A stretch of DNA of 64,000 bases from Aquipseudomonas alcaligenes (lineage in GTDB: Bacteria > Pseudomonadota > Gammaproteobacteria > Pseudomonadales > Pseudomonadaceae), in the NCBI RefSeq assembly GCF_003205495.1, contig NZ_QJRX01000005.1, positions 248,001-312,000 of the forward strand. The letters run 5' to 3'. Positions 41,734 to 48,255 of the stretch are shown piece after piece (within the stretch, counting starts at the first letter, position 1; each line of letters begins with the position of its first letter). The translations under genes were made by a program, and so were the position numbers. Below the pieces are notes generated by a model. The model ran no database searches, had not been told where the DNA came from, and worked only from the letters and a program-made list of their open reading frames with translations.

Positions 41734-42222
41734 ATGAAATATTTCACCAGCCTTAAAGAAAAAACTGACTTAGTTCACCACCAATTTTCCGAACTGATTG
41801 GCAAAGCAATTGTTGGCTATGAGTTAGCGCAAATCTGGTGTGAGGAAACGGCCGCTTGGAGCGAGTGGAATGACCTTCCAGTATTTTTATCAATTGGTTC
41901 AGGTGAGCTCTCTATCTCATGGCAAAAATTTGATGAGCTCGCTATAGAGGCCGGTCGCGTTCTGTCTTTTTCACTTTGCGGGAGTACAGTGCGCTGGATA
42001 GATAGCGGAAATATCCATCTTGACGCTGCCATTGGGCGTACCGTTGAGTCAGTTTCTTTAGCACAAGGAGAAATGACAGTAGGCGGCGGCGAAATAGAAA
42101 TCTGGACGCGCTTACTAATTCATTTCACAGGCGGTGGTAGCTTGGAAATTTTCAATGCGCTTGACGAAAACGGTTTTGAATTGCATACCAAAACTGTGGA
42201 GGCCGGCGTGTCGTGCTTCTAA
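41734..42222 (+). CDS. cassette 6: hypothetical protein (162 aa)
   Basis: This soluble, acidic protein starts MKYFTSLKEKTDLVHHQFSE. The predicted fold is beta-rich after an N-terminal helix, with strands such as AIVGYELAQIWCEE, LPVFLSIGSGELSISW and LLIHFTGGGSLEIFNAL. No catalytic motif or signal peptide is visible, and no family is recognised. ATG at 41734 lies 10 bp into the cassette, and TAA overlaps R'' of attC 6. It may be a binding protein or an immunity-like factor, but nothing in the sequence proves either. Confidence 0.68.
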   Translation: MKYFTSLKEKTDLVHHQFSELIGKAIVGYELAQIWCEETAAWSEWNDLPVFLSIGSGELSISWQKFDELAIEAGRVLSFSLCGSTVRWIDSGNIHLDAAIGRTVESVSLAQGEMTVGGGEIEIWTRLLIHFTGGGSLEIFNALDENGFELHTKTVEAGVSCF

Positions 42223-42292
42223 CTAGTGGTTCAAATCGCTCACTTCGTTCGCTGGGACGGGCTGAAGCCCGCCCCTTAACCAAACGTTATGT
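42217..42292 (+). repeat. attC site 6 (76 bp)
   Basis: R'' TTCTAAC (42217-42223) complements GTTAGAA at the cassette start, and R' GTTATGT is at 42286-42292. Body nearly the same as site 2. Confidence 0.9.
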
Positions 42293-42317
42293 TTCACTTC
42301 TAGCCAAGGAAGGTGCC

Positions 42318-42635
42318 ATGAAAAGAGCAGTTCTCCCCCTAACCGTACTGCTGGCTTTCACAGCCTACACAGCGTTTGCCATGTCTCAAGCAGAGCAATC
42401 GCTTATAGATTTCGGCATTGAACTAATATCAAGTCTGGACACCGCACAAGTCGTCATTGACCTCTACATCCTGGCTGCCCTTGCTTGCGTCTGGATGTAT
42501 CAAGATAACAAATCACGCCAAAAGCCATTCATAGCCATAGTCCCTTACATTGCGATCACAGCAATTTTTGCATCCATTGGCCCACTGCTCTACCTTGTCG
42601 TCAAAGGTTTCTCAAAAGAGCAAGGTGCAACATAA
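42318..42635 (+). CDS. cassette 7: DUF2834-like membrane protein (105 aa)
   Basis: Three hydrophobic segments are seen: residues 4-20 (AVLPLTVLLAFTAYTAF), 43-58 (VVIDLYILAALACVWMY) and 72-95 (AIVPYIAITAIFASIGPLLYLVV). The pattern W-M-Y-x-D followed by a late IGPLLYLVVKGF is that of the DUF2834 family, whose function is unknown. ATG at 42318 has AAGGAAGG just upstream. The TAA overlaps R'' of attC 7. It is the last cassette before normal chromosomal sequence. Confidence 0.7.
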   Translation: MKRAVLPLTVLLAFTAYTAFAMSQAEQSLIDFGIELISSLDTAQVVIDLYILAALACVWMYQDNKSRQKPFIAIVPYIAITAIFASIGPLLYLVVKGFSKEQGAT

Positions 42636-42707
42636 CAGTTAATTAAAGTCGCTTGGTTCGCTCACTGCGGGACAGGCTAAAGCCGGCCCCTTAACCAAAC
42701 GTTAGTC
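42630..42707 (+). repeat. attC site 7 (78 bp), right end of the array
   Basis: R'' ACATAAC (42630-42636) complements GTTATGT at the cassette start, and R' GTTAGTC is at 42701-42707. No further cassette follows, so G42701 marks the array end. Confidence 0.88.
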
Positions 42708-42836
42708 GCAAGAGCAATATCGTTTTCCGGCATCGAACCAAGGAATAAACCCCTCGACTCGTCGCGGCACGCGCTCCCCACCTTCGCCTCTGCCAACGCC
42801 TAATCTCCATCGAGAGCCACCGCCCCGGAGTCGCCC

Positions 42837-43244
42837 ATGTCACCCTCACTGCTCGCGCTGCTCGGCTTCATCACCTGGACCCTGCTGCTCCTGCTGCTGA
42901 TGGAGGCCATCCGTTCCCAACTGGTGCTGAGCGGCAAGGTCGCCGCCAACGGCTTCAATCCCGAGAACTCCAACCTGTCGCCCTTCATGCAGCGGCTCGC
43001 CCGGGCCCATGCGAACTGCCTGGAGGGGCTGCCCGTCTTCGGCGGCCTGCTGCTGCTCGCGGTGGTGGCCGGCCAGGCCGAAGTCACCGACCCGCTCGCC
43101 TATGGGTTGCTGGCAGCCCGTATCGTGCAGTCCGTCATCCACCTCGCCTCCCTTTCGGCGGCGGCCGTCACCGCGCGCTTCGCGGCGTTCGGCGTGCAGC
43201 TCGGCATCGCCCTGTACTGGGCGGTCGCGCTGTTGCTGGCCTAG
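42837..43244 (+). CDS. MAPEG family membrane protein
   Basis: This 135-aa protein has four membrane segments and the MAPEG pattern (membrane-associated proteins in eicosanoid and glutathione metabolism): an N-terminal helix ending in LMEAIRSQLVLSG, the polar RLARAHANCLEGLPVFGGLLL near residues 53-73 with conserved Arg and Glu for glutathione binding, then AARIVQSVIHLAS. Bacterial members may be glutathione transferases or peroxidases. GGAG lies before the ATG. It is the first chromosomal gene right of the cassette array and is GC-rich again. Confidence 0.87.
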   Translation: MSPSLLALLGFITWTLLLLLLMEAIRSQLVLSGKVAANGFNPENSNLSPFMQRLARAHANCLEGLPVFGGLLLLAVVAGQAEVTDPLAYGLLAARIVQSVIHLASLSAAAVTARFAAFGVQLGIALYWAVALLLA

Positions 43245-43246
43245 GG

Positions 43247-43492
43247 ATGATCGCGGCAGTGCGCATCCTGGCGACCCTGCTCGGCTATCTCCTGGCCCTG
43301 GTGCTGGTGGCGGCGCTCGCCCTGTTCGGCGTACTGGTGCTGGCCGGGCCGCACGCCGGTATTTTGCCCGGCTGGCTCGAGCCCGCGGTTCTGGTGCTGG
43401 GCTGGCTGGCAGTGCTGCTCCTGCCGCTGTGGCTTGCCCGATGGATCTGGCGCGGCCTGGGTGGAACCAGGCGCGGCAGGACTCCACGATAA
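43247..43492 (+). CDS. small two-helix membrane protein (81 aa)
   Basis: Two hydrophobic helices (about residues 4-32 and 43-66) are followed by a strongly basic tail (WIWRGLGGTRRGRTPR). The start codon comes two bases after the stop of the MAPEG gene, so the pair is likely translated together. No family is recognised. Codon use matches the host. Confidence 0.6.
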   Translation: MIAAVRILATLLGYLLALVLVAALALFGVLVLAGPHAGILPGWLEPAVLVLGWLAVLLLPLWLARWIWRGLGGTRRGRTPR

Positions 43493-43517
43493 GCGTGGTA
43501 CGCCAGAGGGACAGATG

Positions 43518-43943
43518 ATGAAGGCTCGCCTTTCCGTGATTACGCTGGGCGTTGATGACCTGGAGCGCTCGCTGCGGTTCTACCGGGACGGGCTCGGGCT
43601 GCTGACGGACGGCATCGTCGGCCAGGAGTTCGAGCATGGCGCGGTGGCCTTCTTCGCGCTGCAGTCCGGCCTGCGCCTGGCCCTGTGGCCGCGCCGGAGC
43701 CTGGCCCGGGACTGCGGGCTGCCGCTCGGCCCCGGCAGCCCGACGAACTTCTCGCGGGGGCACAACCTGGCCAGCCGCGCCGAGGTGGATGCCCTGATGA
43801 CACGGGCGCAGGCGGCCGGGGCACGCATCGTCAAACCCGCGCAGGACACCTTCTGGGGTGGCTACGCCGGGTACTTCCAGGACCCGGACGGGCATCTCTG
43901 GGAGCTGGTGTGGAACCCGCAGTGGCTCCCCCAGGACGACTGA
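43518..43943 (+). CDS. VOC family protein (glyoxalase/bleomycin-resistance fold)
   Basis: This 141-aa protein is one VOC domain with two beta-alpha-beta3 repeats: MKARLSVITLGVDDLERSLRFYRDGLGL at the start and IVKPAQDTFWGGYAGYFQDPDGHLWELVWNP at the end. The C-terminal Glu of LWELVWN and an early residue of the first strand are the usual metal ligands. Substrate not evident. ATG at 43518 is preferred over 43515 because GAGGG then sits 7 bases upstream. The gene follows the small membrane protein by 25 bp. Confidence 0.85.
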   Translation: MKARLSVITLGVDDLERSLRFYRDGLGLLTDGIVGQEFEHGAVAFFALQSGLRLALWPRRSLARDCGLPLGPGSPTNFSRGHNLASRAEVDALMTRAQAAGARIVKPAQDTFWGGYAGYFQDPDGHLWELVWNPQWLPQDD

Positions 43944-44016
43944 GCGCCCCGGTGGCGCACGAAGCTGCCTTACGCTCTCACACCCTCTCTGCTGAGCGGT
44001 AGAGAGGTCGCCGCCG

Positions 44017-44670
44017 CTAGTGTGGCGCCCTGGTGGTGCGCAGGTAGGGCAGCTTGATGTCGATCTCGCCGTACTGCTCGCGGGCCTGCTGGTCGTTGAG
44101 GGCGAGCGCGACTATCACGTCCTGGCCTACCGCCCAGTTGGCCGGTGTGGCCAGCGGCACGTTGTAGGTCAGCTGCAGGGCGTCGAGGGCGCGCAGCACT
44201 TCGGCGAAGTTGCGGCCGACCGACATCGGGTAGGTCATGGACAGCTTGAGCTTCTTGTCCGGCCCGATGATGAACACAGAACGCACCGTGGCGGTGTCCG
44301 CTGCGGTGCGCCCATCCGGCAGGTAGGCCTCGGCCGGCAGCATGTCGAAGGCCTTGGACACCGCCAGGCCCTCGTCGGCGATGATCGGGAAGTGCGCCGG
44401 GGCGCCACAGAAGGACTCGATGTCGCCCTTCCACTGGCGATGGGCCTCGGCGCCATCCACCGAAACGCCGATGACCTTGGTGTTGCGCTTGCGCCACTCC
44501 TCCGCCAGCTGGGCGACCACGCCGAACTCGGTGGTGCAGACCGGGGTGAAGTCCTTGGGATGGGAGAACAGGATGGCCCAGCCCGAGCCTATCCACTCAT
44601 GGAAACGGATCGGGCCCTGGTCGGTTTCGGCGGCAAAGTCGGGCACGGGATCGTTGATGCGCAAGGTCAT
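44017..44670 (-). CDS. 1-Cys peroxiredoxin (Prx6 / LsfA type)
   Basis: This 217-aa thiol peroxidase has its peroxidatic Cys45 in FSHPKDFTPVCTTEFG. The long C-terminal domain (MTYPMSVGRNFAEVLRALDALQLT, then PANWAVGQDVIV) is that of the Prx6 subfamily, and no resolving CP motif typical of 2-Cys enzymes is seen. In P. aeruginosa and P. putida the LsfA homolog defends against peroxides and is induced by sulfate starvation. ATG at 44668-44670 (MTLRIND) is chosen. Upstream in-frame starts are rejected as unconserved. Confidence 0.92.
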   Translation of the reverse strand: MTLRINDPVPDFAAETDQGPIRFHEWIGSGWAILFSHPKDFTPVCTTEFGVVAQLAEEWRKRNTKVIGVSVDGAEAHRQWKGDIESFCGAPAHFPIIADEGLAVSKAFDMLPAEAYLPDGRTAADTATVRSVFIIGPDKKLKLSMTYPMSVGRNFAEVLRALDALQLTYNVPLATPANWAVGQDVIVALALNDQQAREQYGEIDIKLPYLRTTRAPH

Positions 44671-44761
44671 GCTGGCGGTCTCCCTGGTGCGGATGCTGAC
44701 GGAGCGCCGCCTCGCGGCGGCCACGCCCCAGGCAGTATAGGCCCGGCCGGCGGGCCGCCAC

Positions 44762-46093
44762 TCAGCCCGGCAGGTGCATGCGGAAGCAGGCGCCGCCCAG
44801 GCTGGAGTCTTCCAGCTGCAGCTGGCCGTCGTAGCTGTCGAGGATGTCCACCACCACCGCGGTGCCGATGCCCTGCCCCGGGTGCTGGCTGTCCAGGCGT
44901 TCGCCGCGCTGGAGGATGCGCGCGCGCTGGTCGGCGGGGATGCCGGGGCCGTCGTCCTCGACCACCAGCTCGCAGCCCTCGGCGCCGATCCGCGCGCTGA
45001 CGCGGATCTGCCCCAGGCACAGGCGGTAGGCGTTCTCCAGCAGGTTGCCGAGCAGCTCGAACAGCGCGCCGCGCTCCATCGGTACGCACAGCTCGGCGGG
45101 GAAATCGCGTTGCACCTGCACGCGCTTGTCGCGGTAGACCTTGTCCAGCGCGCCGCACAGGGTATCGAGCACCTGCCCGAGCGGCTCGCGGTGGCGCACC
45201 AGGCCGCTCTTGCGCAAGCTGGCGCGCTGCAGCTGGTAGTCCACCTGCTGGCTCATGCGCTCCACCTGGCTCTGCAGCACCTGCGCCTGAGCGCGGTCGC
45301 CGATGCCCTCGGCCACACCCTGCAGCACCGCCAACGGGGTCTTCAGGCTGTGCGCCAGGTCGCCGAGCGAGTCGCGGTAGCGTTCGCGCTGGCGCCGCTC
45401 GCCGTCGAGCAGGCGGTTCAGCGAGTCGGTCAGGCGTAGCAGCTCGCTGGGATGCTCGCGGCTCAGGTGGTCACGGTTGCCGCCTTCCACTTCGTCCAGC
45501 TCGCGGCTCAGGCCACGCAGGGTGCCGAAGCCCCAGGTCAGGCCCAGCCAGAGCAGGCCGAGCAGCACCAGCAACGCGCCGCCCAGCCACAGGCGCAGCT
45601 GGCGGCCGAGGCTGTCGAGCATGGCCTGGTATTCGCTGGCCGGCTGCATGGTGACGATGCTGTAGGCGGCGGCCTGACCGCGCAGCAGGTCCACCTCCAG
45701 GTCGTAGACGAAGAACTCCTCGCCGCGCGCGTCGCGCAGGCGCAGGAAGTCATGGCCGTCGCCGTCGTAGCTCGGGTGGTAGTCGATCTGCTCGTCGGCG
45801 GTGGACGGCGAGCGCCAGACTTCGCGGCCGTCGCGGTCGTAGATGAAGCCGAGCAGGCGCGATTCGAGCTGGTTGAACTCCTCGTCCGGCAGGCGCGCGG
45901 GCATGCTCAGGCGCGTACCCTCGATGCGCGCGGCGGAAATCAGGGTGGCGGCGTCGGCCGCCAGGCGCTGCTCGATGACGTTCTCCAGGGCGTTGCGGAA
46001 CGCGCCCTGCACCAGCGGCAGCAGGGCCGCCATGAACAGCACCGCCAGGGCGGCGGCACCGAGCATCAGGCGCACACGCAGCGAGCGGATCAT
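44762..46093 (-). CDS. phoQ: sensor histidine kinase PhoQ
   Basis: PhoQ (443 aa) senses low divalent cations and cationic peptides in the periplasm and phosphorylates PhoP. Membrane helices at about 9-29 and 166-188 flank a periplasmic sensor rich in acidic residues (FLRLRDARGEEFFVYDLEVDLL). The dimerisation helix has His248 in GDLAHSLKTPLAVL, and the ATPase domain has N (LLGNLLENAYR), G1 (VEDDGPGIP) and G2 (HPGQGIGTAV) boxes. Its ATG overlaps the phoP stop (ATGA). The protein follows P. aeruginosa PhoQ closely over its length. Confidence 0.94.
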   Translation of the reverse strand: MIRSLRVRLMLGAAALAVLFMAALLPLVQGAFRNALENVIEQRLAADAATLISAARIEGTRLSMPARLPDEEFNQLESRLLGFIYDRDGREVWRSPSTADEQIDYHPSYDGDGHDFLRLRDARGEEFFVYDLEVDLLRGQAAAYSIVTMQPASEYQAMLDSLGRQLRLWLGGALLVLLGLLWLGLTWGFGTLRGLSRELDEVEGGNRDHLSREHPSELLRLTDSLNRLLDGERRQRERYRDSLGDLAHSLKTPLAVLQGVAEGIGDRAQAQVLQSQVERMSQQVDYQLQRASLRKSGLVRHREPLGQVLDTLCGALDKVYRDKRVQVQRDFPAELCVPMERGALFELLGNLLENAYRLCLGQIRVSARIGAEGCELVVEDDGPGIPADQRARILQRGERLDSQHPGQGIGTAVVVDILDSYDGQLQLEDSSLGGACFRMHLPG

Positions 46094-46767
46094 CGGCAAC
46101 GCTCGGTGAACAGGTAGCCCTGGCCGCGCACCGTGTCGATCGGCTTGAGCGCGCAGGCGCCCTCGATCTTGCGGCGCAGGCGCCCGACCAGCACCTCGAT
46201 GACGTTCGGGTCGCGCTCGTCGTCGCCCTCGTACAGCTGCTCCATCAGGCGGTCCTTGGACACCACCTGCTGCGGGTGCAGCATGAGGTATTCGAGGATG
46301 CGGTACTCGAAGGCGGTGAGCGCCAGCGGCTGCTCATCGACCAGCGCCTGCTTGCGATTGAGGTCGAGCCTGAGCGGGCCGGCCTCGACGCTGGACTGCA
46401 CCAGGCCGACCGAACGGCGCAGCAGCGCGTGCAGTCGCGCCTCCAGCTCCTCGAACTGGAACGGCTTGACCAGGTAGTCGTCGGCACCGGCGGCCAGGCC
46501 CTCGACCTTGTCCTGCCAGTTGCCGCGGGCGGTGAGGATCAGGATCGGCAGGCTGCGGCCCTGGCCGCGCAGCTGGCGGATCAGGTCCAGCCCGCTCATG
46601 CCGGGAAGGCCGAGGTCGACGATGGCGATGTCGTGGTTGAATTCCTGGGCGCGGTACAGCGCCTCCTCGGCATCAGCGACGGCATCGACCACGAACGCAC
46701 GTTCACCCAGGCGGGTGTGAAGGTGGTGGCGCAGCAGCGCCTCGTCCTCGACAACAAGAATCTTCAT
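46090..46767 (-). CDS. phoP: response regulator PhoP
   Basis: PhoP (225 aa) is an OmpR-type regulator. The receiver domain has MKILVVEDEALLRHHL, phospho-acceptor Asp51 (AIVDLGLPGMSG) and Lys in YLVKPFQFEELEA, followed by a winged-helix DNA-binding domain (AFEYRILEYLMLH, NVIEVLVGRLRRKIE, TVRGQGYLF). In P. aeruginosa it drives oprH and lipid A modification genes under low Mg2+. ATG at 46765-46767 has GAGGGA upstream. It lies 52 bp after oprH and overlaps phoQ. Confidence 0.95.
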   Translation of the reverse strand: MKILVVEDEALLRHHLHTRLGERAFVVDAVADAEEALYRAQEFNHDIAIVDLGLPGMSGLDLIRQLRGQGRSLPILILTARGNWQDKVEGLAAGADDYLVKPFQFEELEARLHALLRRSVGLVQSSVEAGPLRLDLNRKQALVDEQPLALTAFEYRILEYLMLHPQQVVSKDRLMEQLYEGDDERDPNVIEVLVGRLRRKIEGACALKPIDTVRGQGYLFTERCR

Positions 46768-46784
46768 ACGGGGTCCCTCGCAGC

Positions 46785-46806
46785 GGACCGGGCATGCGCC
46801 CGGTCC
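46785..46806. other. intercistronic hairpin between oprH and phoP
   Basis: GGACCGGGC (46785-46793) and GCCCGGTCC (46798-46806) form a perfect 9-bp stem with a 4-nt loop, 13 bases after the oprH stop. There is no T-run, so it may protect the oprH message from 3' decay or lower expression of phoPQ relative to oprH. Confidence 0.6.
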
Positions 46807-46819
46807 AGTTCCTGGTTGA

Positions 46820-47425
46820 TCAGAACTTGTAGTTGGCGCCGAGGAATACCTGGCTGCTGCTGTGCAGGTCCAGCGAGCCGACCTTGCCGCCGCCGTGCGG
46901 GGCCATCTCGGTGCTGGCATTGGTGCGCAGATAGCGGTAGCCGGCCTCGATCGAAGTGTTCTGGTTCAGCTCCTGCAGGATACCCGCCTGCAGGCCGGCC
47001 GCGTAGCCGATGTCGCTGTCGCGCTTGAAGCCGCGGCTTTCCTGCTCCAGCTTGACCAGACCGAGGGTGGCGCCGCCGTAGAGCTTGGTGCCGTTGTCGC
47101 CCAGCGGCAGGAAGGCGTCGTAGCTGCCCAGCAGGTTCTGCTGGCGGTGCTTGTAGCCCTGGTCCTTGTCCGAGAGATTCTCGTAGGTCAGGTAGTAGCG
47201 GCCGTCCTGGTCCATCTGGCCGGCGCGCACGCCCCAGGTGCCGCTGCCGTCGATCACCTTGTCCAGCTTGGGGTTGTCCAGATTCTGGTTGAGCGCATGG
47301 GACTTCTGGATGTTGTTGTCGGTCTGGCCCCAGGTCAGGCCGACGAAGCTGTCGGCGGCATTGGCGCCGACGGCGGCGCAGGTCAGGGTGGTGGCCAGGG
47401 CGAGTTTGCTCAGGGTGTTTTTCAT
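46820..47425 (-). CDS. oprH: outer membrane protein OprH
   Basis: OprH (201 aa) is a small 8-stranded outer-membrane beta-barrel that binds lipopolysaccharide and stabilises the outer membrane under low Mg2+. The signal peptide ends at GANA-ADSF (about residue 24). The mature sequence (FVGLTWGQTDNNIQKSHAL, NLLGSYDAFLPLGDNGTKLY, TLGLVKLE, GYRYLRTNASTEM) is highly like P. aeruginosa OprH and ends with Phe (LGANYKF) as needed for BAM targeting. First gene of oprH-phoP-phoQ, preceded by a four-copy PhoP box. Confidence 0.95.
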   Translation of the reverse strand: MKNTLSKLALATTLTCAAVGANAADSFVGLTWGQTDNNIQKSHALNQNLDNPKLDKVIDGSGTWGVRAGQMDQDGRYYLTYENLSDKDQGYKHRQQNLLGSYDAFLPLGDNGTKLYGGATLGLVKLEQESRGFKRDSDIGYAAGLQAGILQELNQNTSIEAGYRYLRTNASTEMAPHGGGKVGSLDLHSSSQVFLGANYKF

Positions 47426-47467
47426 GATGTTTTCTCCGCGTTGGGACAGTGGCTGAACTCGGGAACC

Positions 47468-47523
47468 ATGTTGCCGGCGCGGCCCTGAACCGCTCCTGAA
47501 CCCTTGCTGAACCAATGCTGAAC
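47468..47523 (-). promoter_or_regulatory. PhoP-controlled promoter with four GTTCAG repeats
   Basis: On the minus strand GTTCAG occurs at 47523-47518, 47512-47507, 47501-47496 and 47490-47485, each exactly 11 bp from the next. A -10-like CAACAT (47473-47468) follows 11 bp after the last repeat. Direct repeats with an 11-bp period next to the -10 are the layout of PhoP-dependent promoters. Confidence 0.8.
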
Positions 47524-47589
47524 GAAAACGCGACGGCCGCCGCGCAATCGCATAGCCTTGTCGCGCCCTCGCCCACGGATGCCTTCGCC

Positions 47590-48255
47590 ATGTTCAAACG
47601 CAGCTTCCACTCCCTCGCCACCACCTGGCTGGCCGGCCTGCTCGCCTTGTTGCCGCTGGCGCTGTCGCTGGCCCTGCTGGGCTGGCTGGTGAGCCTGCTG
47701 AACCAGTTGATCGGCCCGACCAGCTTCATCGGCAAGCTGTTCGCCGGGCTCGGCCAGCCTTTCGTCAGCAGCCCGGAGCTGGCCTGGCTGCTCGGCACTC
47801 TGGCCCTGGTAGTGGCGCTCTACCCGCTCGGCCTGGCCGTGCAGCTGGGCCTCAAGGGCCCGCTGCGCCGCCTGTTCGACCGCACCCTGCGGCGCATCCC
47901 GCTGCTCGGCAACCTGTACGGCCTGGCCGACCGCTTCGTCGGCCTGCTCGACCAGAAGGACAACGCCGACCTGGCGGCCATGCGCCCGGTGTGGTGCTTC
48001 TTCGGCGGCGACGGCACGGCCGTGCTGGCGCTGCTGCCCAACCCCGAGCCGGTCGAGATCGACGGCCGCGCCTACCACGCCATCCTGGTGCCGACCGCGC
48101 CGGTGCCGGTGGGCGGCGGCCTGCTCTACGTGCCGGTGGAATGGGTCAAGCCGGCGGAGATGGGCATGGACAGGTTCACCAGCATCTACGTGTCGATGGG
48201 CATCACCCCACCCGGTTCACAGGCGGCGGGCGCGCCACAGCGCCAGGAGAAATAA
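47590..48255 (+). CDS. DUF502 family membrane protein
   Basis: This 221-aa protein has two N-terminal membrane helices (about residues 8-36 and 60-88) and a C-terminal soluble domain, matching DUF502: FKRSFHSLATTWLAGLLALLPLALS, LPLLGNLYGLADRF-like RRIPLLGNLYGL near 99-110, and the VPTAPVPVGGGLLYVPVEWV signature near 168-187. ATG at 47590 is chosen because the ORF further upstream runs into the oprH promoter repeats. It is divergent from oprH, and its 3' end overlaps the convergent MFS gene by 39 bp. Function unknown. Confidence 0.85.
   Translation: MFKRSFHSLATTWLAGLLALLPLALSLALLGWLVSLLNQLIGPTSFIGKLFAGLGQPFVSSPELAWLLGTLALVVALYPLGLAVQLGLKGPLRRLFDRTLRRIPLLGNLYGLADRFVGLLDQKDNADLAAMRPVWCFFGGDGTAVLALLPNPEPVEIDGRAYHAILVPTAPVPVGGGLLYVPVEWVKPAEMGMDRFTSIYVSMGITPPGSQAAGAPQRQEK

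Larger units (their letters stand above)
39181..42707 (+). mobile_element. integron cassette array without integrase (CALIN)
   Basis: Seven gene cassettes follow head to tail: 39181-39676, 39677-40286, 40287-40607, 40608-41256, 41257-41723, 41724-42286 and 42287-42701. Each has one ORF followed by an attC site whose 5' R'' (RYYYAAC-like) is the exact complement of the R' (GTTRRRY-like) at that cassette's own start. Cassettes are visibly AT-richer than the flanking chromosome. No intI-like tyrosine recombinase gene exists in the window. The closely alike attC sites resemble the chromosomal integron repeats known in P. stutzeri and P. alcaligenes. Confidence 0.92.

Noticed and set aside
39594..42707. 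CRISPR-like array of regularly placed similar repeats
   Set aside because: The repeats are 76-89 bp imperfect palindromes separated by 240-560 bp ORFs, and the ends obey R''/R' rules. This is attC spacing, not CRISPR.
43984..44007. CCTCTCT/AGAGAGG inverted repeat between the VOC and peroxiredoxin genes as a terminator
   Set aside because: Stem is weak, the loop is long and no T-run follows.
47515..47589. N-terminal extension of the DUF502 gene to 47515
   Set aside because: It runs through the oprH PhoP repeats and has no family similarity. ATG at 47590 is better.
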